Shown: piece by piece, positions 1-11,200 of the stretch
How the letters are laid out: each line of letters begins with the position of its first letter
Position numbering within the stretch: position 1 is the first letter of the stretch
Assembly (NCBI GenBank): GCA_028281495.1
Contig: JANQJU010000051.1
Coordinates: forward strand, 248,001 to 312,000
Reading direction: 5' to 3'
Source of the DNA: SAR324 cluster bacterium
GTDB lineage: Bacteria > SAR324 > NAC60-12
DNA: 64,000 nt
The notes under the pieces: generated by a model
Told to the model about the DNA's origin: nothing
Databases searched by the model: none
Seen by the model: only the letters and a program-made list of their open reading frames with translations
Translations under genes and position numbers: made by a program

Positions 1-492
1 AGCAGAATTATCTGAAGCTACTTCACCAGAGGCAAGCAACTCACGGGGAAATTGGCGGAAGGGGCGATTAATTATATACTGGTAGGCTTCAGTCCCCAGA
101 GGAATTGGCTTAGAGAGATCCCCAATCACTTCGCCACGAGCCGGAGCTACAAAGTCTCGGTTTTTGTCTGTAACGACAAGCATACGATAGGAACCTTGTA
201 GCGTCACTCCTTCAAAGGCATTTTCTTGTCCAACCTGAAAGGTGATTGGAGGAACAAAAGTCCGAATAAGACTGGTTGCTACAAGCTGAAGGGTTTGAGG
301 TTCGTATAAGAGCACGTAAGCCAAATCAGTCTTGACAATGCCAGCACCAATCCCTGGGGCCAGCTGGATGACACCACTGATGCTAGAAGTGATTTTGTCT
401 GACTCTCGGTCAAGTTCACGAAAAAGTGCATAACCTGTCAACCCCAGAAAAAACACTAGTCCGATTAAAAAAATAGCAACATTTTTTTTCAT
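1..492 (-). CDS. CcmI/CycH C-terminal-like membrane-anchored protein (3' end outside window)
   Basis: The frame is open from an ATG at 492 to the window edge (164 codons seen). A basic start (MKKN) is followed by one hydrophobic segment at about residues 5-23, so the rest is probably periplasmic and membrane-anchored. The soluble part, with phrases such as GVIQLAPGIGAG, FEGVTLQGSYRML and ARGEVIGDLS, resembles the C-terminal domain of the cytochrome c biogenesis protein CcmI/CycH, but no TPR part is present in what can be seen. The start overlaps the gltD stop codon as ATGA, so the two are translationally coupled. The domain call is by eye and moderate; the coupling to glutamate synthase is unexplained. 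Confidence 0.55.
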   Translation of the reverse strand, partial: MKKNVAIFLIGLVFFLGLTGYALFRELDRESDKITSSISGVIQLAPGIGAGIVKTDLAYVLLYEPQTLQLVATSLIRTFVPPITFQVGQENAFEGVTLQGSYRMLVVTDKNRDFVAPARGEVIGDLSKPIPLGTEAYQYIINRPFRQFPRELLASGEVASDNSA

Positions 493-2009
493 GCGATTGT
501 AGCTGCTTGAGGCGAAGTTGGTAATTCAGTAGTTCCCATAAGATATAGGTCGATACAACGAGCGGCTTCACGTCCTTCCCAGATGGCCCAGACTACAAGA
601 GAAGCACCTCGATGTGCATCTCCAGCTACGAAAACCCCATCCTCGCTAGTCATGAATTGTTCATCTGCTTTGACTGAAAACATCACATCACGGCTTTTCA
701 ACATTTCCAGGACGTCTTTAGGTTCATAAAGGTCTTGTCGCCCGCGCAGCTGAATTCTGACATTTAGATCTTGTACTAAGCCTTCTAAAGAAGGTCCCAA
801 AAATCCCATTGCGAGTAAAATCATATCGACTTGAATCGTGAATTCAGAACCTGGGATTTTTTCCATAATCCGTCGTCCATTCTCATCCAATCTCCAGTCG
901 ACTCGCATAGCATGCAGTTCTGTAACCTCCCCTTTTTCATTACCAACCAATTTCTCGGTTAAAATGTTAGCACGACAGTCCATGTCCGCTTCTTCATGAA
1001 CCGGCGTTGGACGAGGGACCATATTAACAATTTCAAATTGATATACCTTTTTGTTAGCTTTTTGACGATTTAAGGTACCCAGGCAATCAGCTCCTGTAAA
1101 TCCACCGCCAAGAATCACGCAGGACTTATCAGTTGCTAAAATCCGTTCTTCTTCGGGAAGTTGATCTCCAGCCACAGTTCGATTTTGTTGGGGGAGATAT
1201 TCCATCGCATAATGGACTCCTTTCAAATCATTCCCTGGAATCTGCAATTTGCGCGCATGTTGTGCTCCCGTTGCAATGAGAATGGCATCATAAGTGGCTC
1301 GTAACTCTTCAACGGTCACATCCGTGCCTACATTGACATTGGTTTTGAAGACTACCCCTTCTGCTTCCATTTGTTCCTGACGTCGTCGCACATTAATTTT
1401 TTCCATTTTAAAATCGGGAATACCGTAATTAAGCAAGCCTCCGACACGGTCTTCCTTTTCAAAAACGGTGACTGCATGGCCAACTCTCCGCAACTGTTGA
1501 GCTGCTGCAAGCCCAGCAGGTCCAGATCCAATAATAGCGACTTTTTTACCAGTTTCTGTTTGAGGTGGAATTGGGCGAATCCAACCTTCCTGCCATCCTC
1601 GTTCAGCGATATGCTTCTCAATTTGTTCGATAGTAACAGCATGTTTCTTTTTCTGCTTTTCTGTCGGATCCAAAGTGTAATATTCGTTCAATACGCAAAC
1701 ATCTTCACAAGGAGCAGGGCAGATTCTTCCAGTAAACTCAGGGAAATTGTTGGTGCTATGTAATTCAGCTAATGCTTCTTTCCAATGGCCTCGATAGACT
1801 AAATCATTCCAAGTCGGGATGATGTTGCCTAAGGGACACCCTGTATGACAAAAGGGAATTCCGCAATCCATACAACGTGCCGCCTGTTGTCGAATATGGG
1901 GTTCCGAATAATGCTTGTCGTATTCTTTATAATCGGCAACCCGTTCCTCAACAGGGCGACGTGGTACATTTTGTTTTTCGATTTCTAAAAAGCCTGTATC
2001 TTTACCCAT
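489..2009 (-). CDS. gltD: Glutamate synthase small (beta) subunit
   Basis: This flavoprotein passes NAD(P)H electrons to the large subunit for glutamine + 2-oxoglutarate -> 2 glutamate in the cytoplasm. The N-terminus has the cysteine cluster that binds 4Fe-4S (RCMDCGIPFCHTGCPLGN, then CPAPCEDVC). Two dinucleotide folds follow: an FAD motif GSGPAGLAAAQQLRRVGH near residue 160 and a second GGGFTGADCLG near 300, ending with GVFVAGDAHRGASLVVWAI. The frame opens at a TTG at 2018, but I choose the ATG at 2009 because GGAG lies 11 bases before it and is too close to the TTG. Length of 506 aa is somewhat above the usual 470-490. It lies 51 bp downstream of gltB in the same operon. Confidence 0.97.
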   Translation of the reverse strand: MGKDTGFLEIEKQNVPRRPVEERVADYKEYDKHYSEPHIRQQAARCMDCGIPFCHTGCPLGNIIPTWNDLVYRGHWKEALAELHSTNNFPEFTGRICPAPCEDVCVLNEYYTLDPTEKQKKKHAVTIEQIEKHIAERGWQEGWIRPIPPQTETGKKVAIIGSGPAGLAAAQQLRRVGHAVTVFEKEDRVGGLLNYGIPDFKMEKINVRRRQEQMEAEGVVFKTNVNVGTDVTVEELRATYDAILIATGAQHARKLQIPGNDLKGVHYAMEYLPQQNRTVAGDQLPEEERILATDKSCVILGGGFTGADCLGTLNRQKANKKVYQFEIVNMVPRPTPVHEEADMDCRANILTEKLVGNEKGEVTELHAMRVDWRLDENGRRIMEKIPGSEFTIQVDMILLAMGFLGPSLEGLVQDLNVRIQLRGRQDLYEPKDVLEMLKSRDVMFSVKADEQFMTSEDGVFVAGDAHRGASLVVWAIWEGREAARCIDLYLMGTTELPTSPQAATIA

Positions 2010-2060
2010 TCTTTCCAACTCCGGCTATTGGTTAACAAAGTTTATGATGAAGACATACCG

Positions 2061-5000
2061 TTAGGCTGCCCGGGCTTTTCGCTTTTCCAATACCATCCGG
2101 TATTCAATCGGCATGACTTTGACAAAACGGGAAAGAGCACTATTCCAATCATCCAATAAACTTTTTGCTTTAAGGCTTCCGGTATAGCGAGCATGTTTTT
2201 CAATATATTCGCGAACCCAATTTTGTTCTTCAGGATCAATTAATTTTTCAAGCTCGACCATGCCCATATTACATAGTTCTCCAAATTTTCCATCCTCATT
2301 AAAGACATAAGCGATACCACCACTCATTCCAGCCGCAAAATTCTTTCCAGTTTTCCCAATGACAATAGCTCGGCCTCCGGTCATATATTCGCATCCATGA
2401 TCACCGACCCCTTCGATCACCGTCGTAGCACCGCTGTTGCGTACCGCAAATCTTTCTCCAGCAACGCCAGAAAAGAATGCTTCTCCCGCTGTTGCTCCGT
2501 AAAGGACCGTATTACCAATAACAATGTTTTCATCTGCGTTGAATGTAGATTCTTTTGGAGGATAAATAATCAAGCGACCACCACTTAAACCTTTACCCGT
2601 ATAGTCGTTGGCATCGCCTTCTAATTCGAGAGTAACTCCATTAGCCAAGAAAGCCCCAAAGCTTTGCCCAGCAGAACCTTTGAATTTGAAATGAATCGTG
2701 TCGTCTGGCAAATAATCGAATCCATGTTTTTTGGCAATGGCGCTACTCAACATCGTCCCAACTGCCCGGTTGATGTTGCAAATATCCAAAGAAGCCGTAA
2801 CTGGTTTTTTATACTCTAACGCGTCTTGAGCTAGTTCAATCAGTCTATGGTCCAATTGTTTATCGAGACCATGATCTTGGGATTGAGTACAAGAAACCGT
2901 ATCGTTTTTCGACACAGGAATCTGATGAAGAATCTGGGCAACATCAACATGCTTCGCTTTCCAATGCTCAACGCCTTTCCGAGATTCGAGCATTTCCGCG
3001 TGTCCTACCATGTCCTCAAATTTCCTGAATCCCAATTGCGCCATAATCTCGCGAACTTCTTCTGCAACAAAAAAGAAGTAATTGACGGCATGTTCCGGTT
3101 GACCAGTAAATTTTTTACGCAATGCTGGATCTTGAGTCGCAATTCCTACCGGGCATGTGTTCAAATGGCATTTTCGCATCATGATGCAGCCAATGGTAAT
3201 TAACGGAGCTGTTGAAAAACCAAATTCTTCTGCTCCTAACAATGCTGCAATGACAACATCTCTCCCCGTTTTAAGTTGACCATCAGTTTGTAGACGAACC
3301 CTTCCCCGTAAACGGTTTAGCAATAGGGTTTGATGGGTCTCTGACAGCCCCAATTCCCACGGAATCCCTGCATACTTAATGGAAGTCATGGGAGAAGCCC
3401 CAGTGCCACCATCATGACCACAAATTACAATCATGTCTGCATGGGCTTTTGCAACACCAGCAGCGATAGTTCCTACTCCGGCTTCTGATACAAGTTTAAC
3501 GGTGATTCGAGCTTCTGGGTTTGCATTTTTAAGGTCAAAGATCAGTTGGGCCAAATCTTCAATAGAGTAGATATCGTGGTGTGGGGGCGGAGAAATTAAC
3601 GAAACACCCGGAGTGGAATATCGAACTTTGGCAATGTCTTCGCTGACTTTACGACCAGGCAATTGTCCACCCTCACCTGGTTTTGCTCCTTGAGCCACCT
3701 TAATTTGAAGCTCGACACAGTTCACGAGGTAATTGATTGTGACTCCAAAACGGCCTGAGGCAACCTGTTTGATATTGCTATTTGGCCAATCCCCGTTTGA
3801 ACGAGGCACAAATCTTTCTGGGTTCTCGCCTCCCTCGCCACTATTGCTTTTGCCCCCGATTCGATTCATCGCAATTGCCAAAGTCTCATGGGTTTCTTTA
3901 CTAATGGACCCAAACGACATAGCACCCGTTGCAAACCGTTTGACGATTTCTTGGACAGGTTCAACCTCTTCTAAAGGAATTGGAGTACCCTGCTTGAAGT
4001 CGAGCAGACCTCGCAAGGTCGCCATCTTCTTACTCTGGTCATTCGTAATGCGTGAGAATTCACGATAGGCTTCTAGGCTATTGTTACGAGTTGCTTCTTG
4101 GAGCTTTACGACAGTAACTGGATTGATTTGATGGTATTCCCCACGCCGTCGCCAAAAATAAATTCCTCCCGGATCAAGTGTTTTTTCAATATCAGGAGAG
4201 TACTTATAGGCATCGTAGTGGCGCATGAGCGACTCTTGGGCGATCACTTCCACGCCAATACCTTGAACCCGTGAAGCCGTTCCGGTGAAGTATTTATCGA
4301 TTACCTCTTCATTCAATCCAATTGCTTCAAAGATCTGGGCACCCCGGTAGCTTTGAATTGTGGAAATACCCATCTTAGCAAAAACTTTAAACAATCCCTT
4401 TTTAATTGCTTTGAGGTAGTTAGCATTGGCTTGTGCGATTGTAAGGTCTTCTGGGAGGATCTTCTCTCGCATCATCTGCTCAAAGGTTTCGAAGGCTAAA
4501 TACGGATTAATCGCACCGGCACCATAACCAACCAGTAAGCAAAAATGAGCAATTTCACGGGCTTCTCCAGTTTCGATCACTATTCCAGTTGCGTTACGCA
4601 GCGCTTTCCGAATGAGATGGTGGTGAACAGCCCCAACAGCGAGCAAAGCTGGAATGGGAACATTTTCCTGATCAACCCCCCGGTCGCTCAAAATCAATAA
4701 GCCTGTTCCCCCTTTTACAGCCTCTTCTGCTTTTTGACACAACCCATTTAAAGCTTTTCGCATACCTTCTTCACCATGCTCCGCCTTAAATAGGATCGAA
4801 AACTCTTGAGTACTAAACCCTGCTTCATTCAATTCTTTAACTTGAGCCATTTGCTCATTGGTCAACACTGGATGATGAAGCTTCAGGAGGTGCACATGAT
4901 CCGGAGTCTGCTCTAAGATGTTCGATTCTCGTCCTAGATGACTACTCAGCGACATCACGAGTTCTTCACGGATGGAGTCAATAGCAGGGTTACTAACCTG

Positions 5001-6554
5001 TGCAAACAGCTGCTTGAAATAATTATAAAGAATGTGAGGGCGATCTGATAATACTGCTAAAGCGGCATCATTTCCCATGGAACCAATAGCTTCTGCACCA
5101 TCAACAATCATAGGTTTCAAAAGCATATTGATGTCTTCTACAGTATAACCAAACACTTTTTGCCGTGCGAGTAAGGTATCCAAATCATGGGCAGGCACTG
5201 ATTGAGGATCCGGTAAACTCTCTAAAAGGATCATTTTTTCATCAAGCCATTGCTGGTATGGCTTATCACTACAAATCTTATCTTTTAACTCAGAATCGTC
5301 GATAATTCGGCCTTCCTTCGTATCGATCAAAAACATCTTTCCTGGTTGCAATCGGCCTTTAAAAGACACATTTTCAGGAGAAATATCGACAGCTCCTACC
5401 TCCGATGCCATCACAACTCTTCCGTCTTTGGTGACTATATATCTTGCTGGTCGTAATCCATTCCTATCTAAGGTGGCTCCAATTTGGACTCCGTCAGTGA
5501 AGGCAAGAGCAGCAGGACCATCCCAGGGTTCCATTAGATGCTCATGATACTCATAAAAAGCTTTTTTGTGAGAAGTTATATTCGGGTTGTGCTCCCAAGC
5601 TTCCGGCACAAGCATCATCATTGCATGAGAGAGTGAGTAGCCAGACAAAACCAAAAACTCTAATACGTTATCAAAGCAGGCGGAATCGCTACCCCGTGGA
5701 ATGATTAAAGGGCGTAGCTTATTAATGTCTTCATAAAGAGGAGAACTAATCCGAGTTTCACGAGCACGCATCCAATTGATGTTACCTCGCAGGGTGTTGA
5801 TCTCACCATTATGTGCCAGCATACGGAAAGGTTGTGCCAAATCCCAACGAGGAAAAGTATTCGTAGGAAAGCGAGTATGAGAGAGTGCTAAGGCACTCTT
5901 CACTCTAGGATCACTTAAATCTTTATAAAAAATCCCTAATTGCTGTGGGGTTAACATCCCTTTGTAAGTGAGAGTCCGTGAGGACATAGAAGGAATTGCA
6001 AAGCCTGGGATATCTAAGGCATTTCGAATTTGTTTACGGGTGATATAAAGTTGACGCTCAAAGTCGTCTTGAGAAAGTTGAGGATTGTCTTTGCCAACAA
6101 ACAAATGCCGTAGTATCGGTTGGACCTCAGAAGCTTGTTGACCAACATGCTGGTCATCAATAGGCACGTCACGCCAACCGAGCAAGGTCAGCCCTTCTTG
6201 CAAAATTGCATATTCGATAGTTTCCCCGCATCGGTGACGATCCGCCTCGTTTTGTGGCAGAAAGAAAACTCCAACTCCGTATTCACCAGATGGTGGGAGG
6301 GTGAAGCCCAGTTGTTGGCATTCCTCTGAAAAGAACTCATGAGGAATCTGAATTAGTATTCCAGCTCCATCTCCTGTTTTGGGGTCAGCACCTAATGCAC
6401 CACGATGGACGAGGTTACATAACAATTGGAGTCCTTTTTCGACGATGTCGTGGGATACACGACCTTTGATGTCAACAATAAATCCAACTCCACAACTGTC
6501 GTGTTCAAATTGGGGATTATATAAACCTTGTTTTTCTGGATACCCGGCTTTCAT
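2061..6554 (-). CDS. gltB: Glutamate synthase large (alpha) subunit
   Basis: This enzyme hydrolyses glutamine in its N-terminal Ntn domain and channels ammonia to the FMN-binding synthase domain. The short leader ends at HDSCGVGF, where Cys21 would become the N-terminal nucleophile after processing. The central and FMN domains include GGKSNSGEGGENPERF and GGTGASPMTSIKYAGIPWE. The 3Fe-4S cysteines are in CIMMRKCHLNTCPVGIAT. The C-terminal GXGXG beta-helix repeats are clear (GDHGCEYMTGGRAIVIG). I use the ATG at 6554, which has GGGAGG 5 bases upstream, rather than the longer open frame to 6617. Length of 1497 aa is normal for the family. First gene of the gltB-gltD operon. Confidence 0.98.
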   Translation of the reverse strand: MKAGYPEKQGLYNPQFEHDSCGVGFIVDIKGRVSHDIVEKGLQLLCNLVHRGALGADPKTGDGAGILIQIPHEFFSEECQQLGFTLPPSGEYGVGVFFLPQNEADRHRCGETIEYAILQEGLTLLGWRDVPIDDQHVGQQASEVQPILRHLFVGKDNPQLSQDDFERQLYITRKQIRNALDIPGFAIPSMSSRTLTYKGMLTPQQLGIFYKDLSDPRVKSALALSHTRFPTNTFPRWDLAQPFRMLAHNGEINTLRGNINWMRARETRISSPLYEDINKLRPLIIPRGSDSACFDNVLEFLVLSGYSLSHAMMMLVPEAWEHNPNITSHKKAFYEYHEHLMEPWDGPAALAFTDGVQIGATLDRNGLRPARYIVTKDGRVVMASEVGAVDISPENVSFKGRLQPGKMFLIDTKEGRIIDDSELKDKICSDKPYQQWLDEKMILLESLPDPQSVPAHDLDTLLARQKVFGYTVEDINMLLKPMIVDGAEAIGSMGNDAALAVLSDRPHILYNYFKQLFAQVSNPAIDSIREELVMSLSSHLGRESNILEQTPDHVHLLKLHHPVLTNEQMAQVKELNEAGFSTQEFSILFKAEHGEEGMRKALNGLCQKAEEAVKGGTGLLILSDRGVDQENVPIPALLAVGAVHHHLIRKALRNATGIVIETGEAREIAHFCLLVGYGAGAINPYLAFETFEQMMREKILPEDLTIAQANANYLKAIKKGLFKVFAKMGISTIQSYRGAQIFEAIGLNEEVIDKYFTGTASRVQGIGVEVIAQESLMRHYDAYKYSPDIEKTLDPGGIYFWRRRGEYHQINPVTVVKLQEATRNNSLEAYREFSRITNDQSKKMATLRGLLDFKQGTPIPLEEVEPVQEIVKRFATGAMSFGSISKETHETLAIAMNRIGGKSNSGEGGENPERFVPRSNGDWPNSNIKQVASGRFGVTINYLVNCVELQIKVAQGAKPGEGGQLPGRKVSEDIAKVRYSTPGVSLISPPPHHDIYSIEDLAQLIFDLKNANPEARITVKLVSEAGVGTIAAGVAKAHADMIVICGHDGGTGASPMTSIKYAGIPWELGLSETHQTLLLNRLRGRVRLQTDGQLKTGRDVVIAALLGAEEFGFSTAPLITIGCIMMRKCHLNTCPVGIATQDPALRKKFTGQPEHAVNYFFFVAEEVREIMAQLGFRKFEDMVGHAEMLESRKGVEHWKAKHVDVAQILHQIPVSKNDTVSCTQSQDHGLDKQLDHRLIELAQDALEYKKPVTASLDICNINRAVGTMLSSAIAKKHGFDYLPDDTIHFKFKGSAGQSFGAFLANGVTLELEGDANDYTGKGLSGGRLIIYPPKESTFNADENIVIGNTVLYGATAGEAFFSGVAGERFAVRNSGATTVIEGVGDHGCEYMTGGRAIVIGKTGKNFAAGMSGGIAYVFNEDGKFGELCNMGMVELEKLIDPEEQNWVREYIEKHARYTGSLKAKSLLDDWNSALSRFVKVMPIEYRMVLEKRKARAA

Positions 6555-7092
6555 AGCATCCTCCCTTAATAGTAATGACTCTGTGAAAAGTAAGGTAACG
6601 GATGTTCGGAATATCACAAATGGAATAGATTCCGAATCATCGGAGTTTTGCTCAAGAAAAGAGCACCCTCATTGTAGGAAGTGGTTCTATTATGCTTCAG
6701 GATACGGAAGCCCACTTGAATTCAGACATTCTCGTGGTAGGCACACACCAAGTTATTTCTCAAATCTTTTTGTTTACGGAGAGGAGTCCTGTCGAAACGC
6801 TGGTAAGACTGAGAGAGAGGCTACCGCTTATTTATTGACGCTCAGCTATGCTTTAGGGATGAACAAAGACGATTGAGATCAAACGCTTTCAGATCCAACC
6901 GTAAAGCATAATTCACGTGTAGAATATGTGGGTTGAGCGAGTTCCGAATAGTACGTGAAACAAGGAAAACTGAATAGCACACACAAAAGTGAAAATGCAA
7001 ATAAATTCAACTTGAGACTAGTAAGGTACTAGTCATTTCAACTATTTGGAGGGATTCCAATACAGAAATGAATACGAAAAATGAGGAAGTGA
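6555..7092. other. Leader/promoter region of gltBD, no gene seen
   Basis: This intergenic stretch of about 540 bp must hold the gltB promoter on the minus strand. Small open frames here have no ribosome site or recognisable product. A perfect 7-bp inverted repeat (GACTAGT-aaggt-ACTAGTC) lies at 7016-7034 and could be an operator or a short hairpin. I looked for a glnA or glutamine-type riboswitch and did not find a convincing one. Confidence 0.4.
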
Positions 7093-7575
7093 TTAGGATA
7101 CTGGGATAGCATTTACGCACGCGCCATAGATTTCTCTTTCTTTCTGGCGGCGAATCAGACACGCTCTTCGAAAAGCCTCTTTTTCACCATGTAAATCAAT
7201 TGATACGGAGGTTTTTTTAGTCACTCCAGGTTCTGGATTGTAAGTAACCTCAAAGACGTTCCAATAGGAATATTCTCCGCTTTTCTTACGATGCTTCTTA
7301 ACCTTACGCTGGATGCCAATCACTCCAGTTTTGTTATGTGGACTTTGCATTACCACGTATCGGTCAGTTCTGGGCAATCCCAATTCCCGTTCTAAGTCGT
7401 CTCGAAATTCAACTGCAGCTTGTAGTGCTTTGTTTTTGTTGCCAAATTTTTTATCACTAAAAAATTTGGAATACATGATTCCATAACAACGGACACGGAG
7501 GTACCACCCATATGTATTACGGCTGATTTGGTCGATTCGGCTAATTCCTTTATAACCACTTTTTGCTACTGCCAT
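7093..7575 (-). CDS. Tandem AP2-like DNA-binding-fold protein
   Basis: A 160-aa basic protein with two copies of an AP2/ERF-like fold. Copy 1 runs from GYKGISRID (about residue 7) to EFRDDLERELG. Copy 2 runs from TGVIGIQRKV (about residue 83) to RRACLIRRQKEREIYG. Each copy has the strand-strand-strand-helix pattern with W/Y-x-V/F and a closing helix that starts with an A-rich stretch, as in AP2 domains of phage endonucleases and bacterial regulators. No nuclease domain is attached. GGAGGT sits 7 bases before the ATG, so the start is sure. The gene is alone, with long non-coding stretches on both sides. A regulator role is inference only. Confidence 0.7.
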   Translation of the reverse strand: MAVAKSGYKGISRIDQISRNTYGWYLRVRCYGIMYSKFFSDKKFGNKNKALQAAVEFRDDLERELGLPRTDRYVVMQSPHNKTGVIGIQRKVKKHRKKSGEYSYWNVFEVTYNPEPGVTKKTSVSIDLHGEKEAFRRACLIRRQKEREIYGACVNAIPVS

Positions 7576-8292
7576 TCTACTACCTCCGTCAAATTGTCGT
7601 GGTTGAAATCAATAGTTTTGTTCTAGTGATGAACCGTTATTAGACACTGGTTCAATCGGTTGAATGTATCTCTACCCTTACGGTTATTGTTGATTTTCAG
7701 CACAGAATCAAGACTTGTCACGTTATAGAAATCCCTCAATTTGTCTGCATTTGATTCTGTGTTGTCTTGAGCATTAAAAACTCACTCTTTTTTTTCGAAA
7801 CCTATATATTATTACAGGAATTCAATCAAGTCAGCAGTTACGCGATAGAATTTCCATAAATTTTGTTAGCCTTGCAAGCAAAAAGAGAGCATTTACACTC
7901 ATTTTTCGAAACATGTATACTAGATTTAGTAAAAAACAACAACAAAAAAACAAAATAAAAAAAACAAATAACAAAAGCAAGGCAGTGAGTGCAGGATTTG
8001 TTCAGCTGCACAAACTCTATTGATGAGGTTTCTCGAAAACTCGAAATTTTATCCAACAGTTAAGTATCGAGCTATAAGTGCTATCGCTTGTCGGCTTAGG
8101 GAAGGTAGGCAGAAAAATTGGGAGGAGTGGCAGAAAATGAGGATTGAAGGCTTAGGTAGACTTAAAGACGACGTTCCACAGTAAAAACGAATTGTACTAC
8201 AGAATGACTAGGTTAAAATTGGTCTTTTCGTTGCAAAGCTTACCAACAGCAATATTTTTAATTTTTAACCCCCTTCGTAGAGCTAAGCCAAA
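7576..8292. other. Long intergenic region with inverted repeat and A-rich tract
   Basis: About 715 bp without a credible gene. An 11-bp perfect inverted repeat (CACAGAATCAA at 7701-7711, TTGATTCTGTG at 7751-7761) could be an operator or transcript hairpin. A strongly A-rich tract lies at about 7928-7979. The only minus-strand open frame here lies over the A-rich tract and looks like low-complexity shadow. The far end must carry the promoter of the PBP gene. Confidence 0.4.
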
Positions 8293-11200
8293 GTGAAAAA
8301 GGTACTATTTTTTGTGATTTCAATTTTATCGTTGATCGCAGCAGGAGGTGTGATTGCTCTAGGTTATTTAATTTTTGTTGTCCCAGGAGCGCATTTAGAC
8401 CGTGAACATATCAAGCAATCAGTGTTGACTGAATCGACAGTTTATTATCGTGATGGAAAAACAAAATTAGGCACTTTCTACAGCGGTGCACACCGAAACT
8501 ATTTGGAAGCCCCTAGTTCAGTCAGCATGAGTACTAATCAAGAGGGCATTATTCCATCGATGTTTTTCCAAGCAATTGTCGCAAGTGAAGATCAAGAGTT
8601 TTACAACCATGTCGGTATTTCGGTATCCGGAATCGTCCGGGCTGCTATTGCTAATTTAAAAGCAGGTCGAGTGGTCCAAGGTGGTAGTTCACTAACGCAG
8701 CAAACAGCAGAACTCCTGTTTGAACAAAAAGCAGCAGATGAATGGGGTAGGTGGAAAAAACAATTCATGGAAACCTTAGATGCATTTCGGCTGGAGGTTC
8801 AATATTCAAAGGATCAGATTCTCGAATTCTATACAAATTTATTTCATGTGCATGGAACGGGGCAAGGCTTGGCGATTGCGTCGCGGTACTACTTTGATAA
8901 ATCGGTTTCAGAACTCAATCTTGCAGAAATTGCCTTCATTGCCGGTTCTGTGAAAGGACCAGCCAATTACAACCCATTTCGAACCACCAACCCCCAAAAA
9001 ATCGAGTCTATTACCAAGAAAGCCACAGCGCGGCGTAATTATGTGCTCGACAATATGCTGAAGATGGGATTTGTGAGCCCAAAAGAAAAAGAAGAAGCCG
9101 CAAAAGAGCCTGTAAATTTTCGGAAAGGAGCCTTTCGATTCCAAGAAAGCCATCAAATGGACACGGTTCGTACCATTTTAGAATCAGAACCCTGGAAAAG
9201 TTATTTACAACAAAATGGAATTACTGACCTGACCCGAGCAGAAATCAACATTCACACCACGCTAGACCCTAATGTACAATCGGTTGGTGAATTTGCTCTA
9301 AAGCGACACCTGTCAGGTTTGGAATACCGAATTCAAAAATATACACTTCCTCAAGAACCTCCACTTTCAGAAAAATCCGTCCCGAAAGCCCACGAATTCT
9401 ATGTCGGGCAAATTCTCAAAATCGACTCCAAACCTCACCGAGTCGTAGTTCAAATTGGGCCAGACCAGGGAGTGGTCGAAGGCAAACTGTTGGATGAATT
9501 TGCAAAAAGAGTGTTGCGTCCTCCACGGAGAGAAAAAATTACAGCATATCATCATCGTAAAGCGGTGAAGTTGTTAAAAATGAAAGATCTTGTCCTTATA
9601 GCCACACACGGACGGAAGCCTAATGGAGAATGGATACTAAGCATTGAGCAAAAGCCACGATTGAACGGGGGTGTGTTTGTATTGCAAGATGGGAAAGTCC
9701 GGGCTTTGGTGGGTGGAGTGAGCCGTCAAGGTTTCAATCGTGCGCTTCAGGCTAAGAGACAACCGGGATCTACGTTTAAGCTATTGGTCTATTTAGCAGC
9801 TTTGCAATTGGGATGGGACCCTTTAGAACCTTTGCCAAATACTCGTCAAGTTTATGCTTTTCAAGGTCAATTATACTTTCCACGTCCGGATCATAAGCCT
9901 TTAGATACAGTAAGCAGCATGGTTTGGGCAGGCGCAAAATCAGAAAATCTGGCCAGCGTCTATTTATTAGTTCATTTACTGGATCATTTGACCCCAGAAC
10001 AATTCAGTACTTTAGTAAAGTTTACTGATTTGGACCAGAAAGAATCAGAAAGTCAGACTGATTATCAAAAACGATTACGCGATCAGCTGGGGATCATTGA
10101 TACAGAGCGTCATTTGAAGCCAGGATTGTTTGAGTTTGTGCGTCAACAGATCCGTCAAGAATTTGAAATGGATCCAGAAGAAACCAAACAGTGGAATCAG
10201 CTTTTTTATGGTCAAGGCTGGAAAGCTGCTTATAAGCGACGACGTAACGCTCGAAGTCGTCAGAAACGCCTAGAACGAGATATCTTATGGCACAACTACC
10301 TAAGATTTCAGGAACTCAATCAACAAATGATGCAGCGGCGAACAACCCTTGCGCAAACCTTCAATGAGAATGCAAACCAGCTCAAAACTATTGATGAAGC
10401 GCTGCTGAATGGCTTCTACATTCAACCTCAGAATGTAGGTACAAACCAAGTTCCACCTTTGGCGTTTACGATGTCTTCTAAGCAACTGGAATCTGGCTGG
10501 AAACCCTTGAAAAAAAGGAACCTATTACTTTATCAAAAATTCTGGGAACCGGAGTTGCGCCAACGTTTGTTTTTAGCTGACAATATCTGGATCGATGGGA
10601 AATTGCGGGGTTCAGCTCTCAATACGGCTCAGGATCTCATGGGACAAATGCTGGAAGAGGTCAAAAAGTCGAAGGCCTATTCACCAGAACGTCTTTACCA
10701 TCATCATGATTTTCGAATTTTACTTGCTATGAAGACCGCAATTGGCATTGGAAAGATCATTGGAGTACAGAGCACCCTCAAACCCATTTTATCATTACCT
10801 TTAGGAGCAAACGAAATCGCTTTGGATGAACTAGCGTTGATGTACCAAACTTATATGACTGGGATGATTCGAAGCCGAGCGGAAACACCCTTGCAAAACA
10901 GCTGGAAATTGATCGATCGGATCGAAGACGCAAAAGGAAATGTCATTTATCAAGACCAACTCATTCGAAAACGTGTCGTATCCGAGGAAACAGTTCATGA
11001 ATTACAGGAAATTCTGCGTTCTGTGGTCGAGTATGGAACAGGGCGTTATGCGAAGCAGTATTTGGCCCTACCAATGCCTGAAGAAGTACGGTTATCTCGC
11101 TTACGAATTCCTGCATATGGCAAAACAGGAACAGCCAATAATTATACCAATGCAACCTATGCTGGTTTCTTACCAAATATTCGAGGTTCTGAAATCATTG

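Noticed and set aside
2397..4068. Antisense open frames inside gltB
   Set aside because: Shadows of a long conserved gene; none has a ribosome site or a family match.
6640..6880. Possible glnA or glutamine riboswitch in the gltB leader
   Set aside because: A GTTCATCC stretch is present, but the remaining conserved core and pairings were not found.
7838..8056. Minus-strand open frame of 72 codons
   Set aside because: It runs over the A-rich tract, encodes low-complexity hydrophobic sequence and has no ribosome site.
8220..8235. Sigma-54-like TGGTCT-N5-TTGCA before the PBP gene
   Set aside because: Spacing fits but two of the -24 bases differ, and RpoN control of a class A PBP is not expected.
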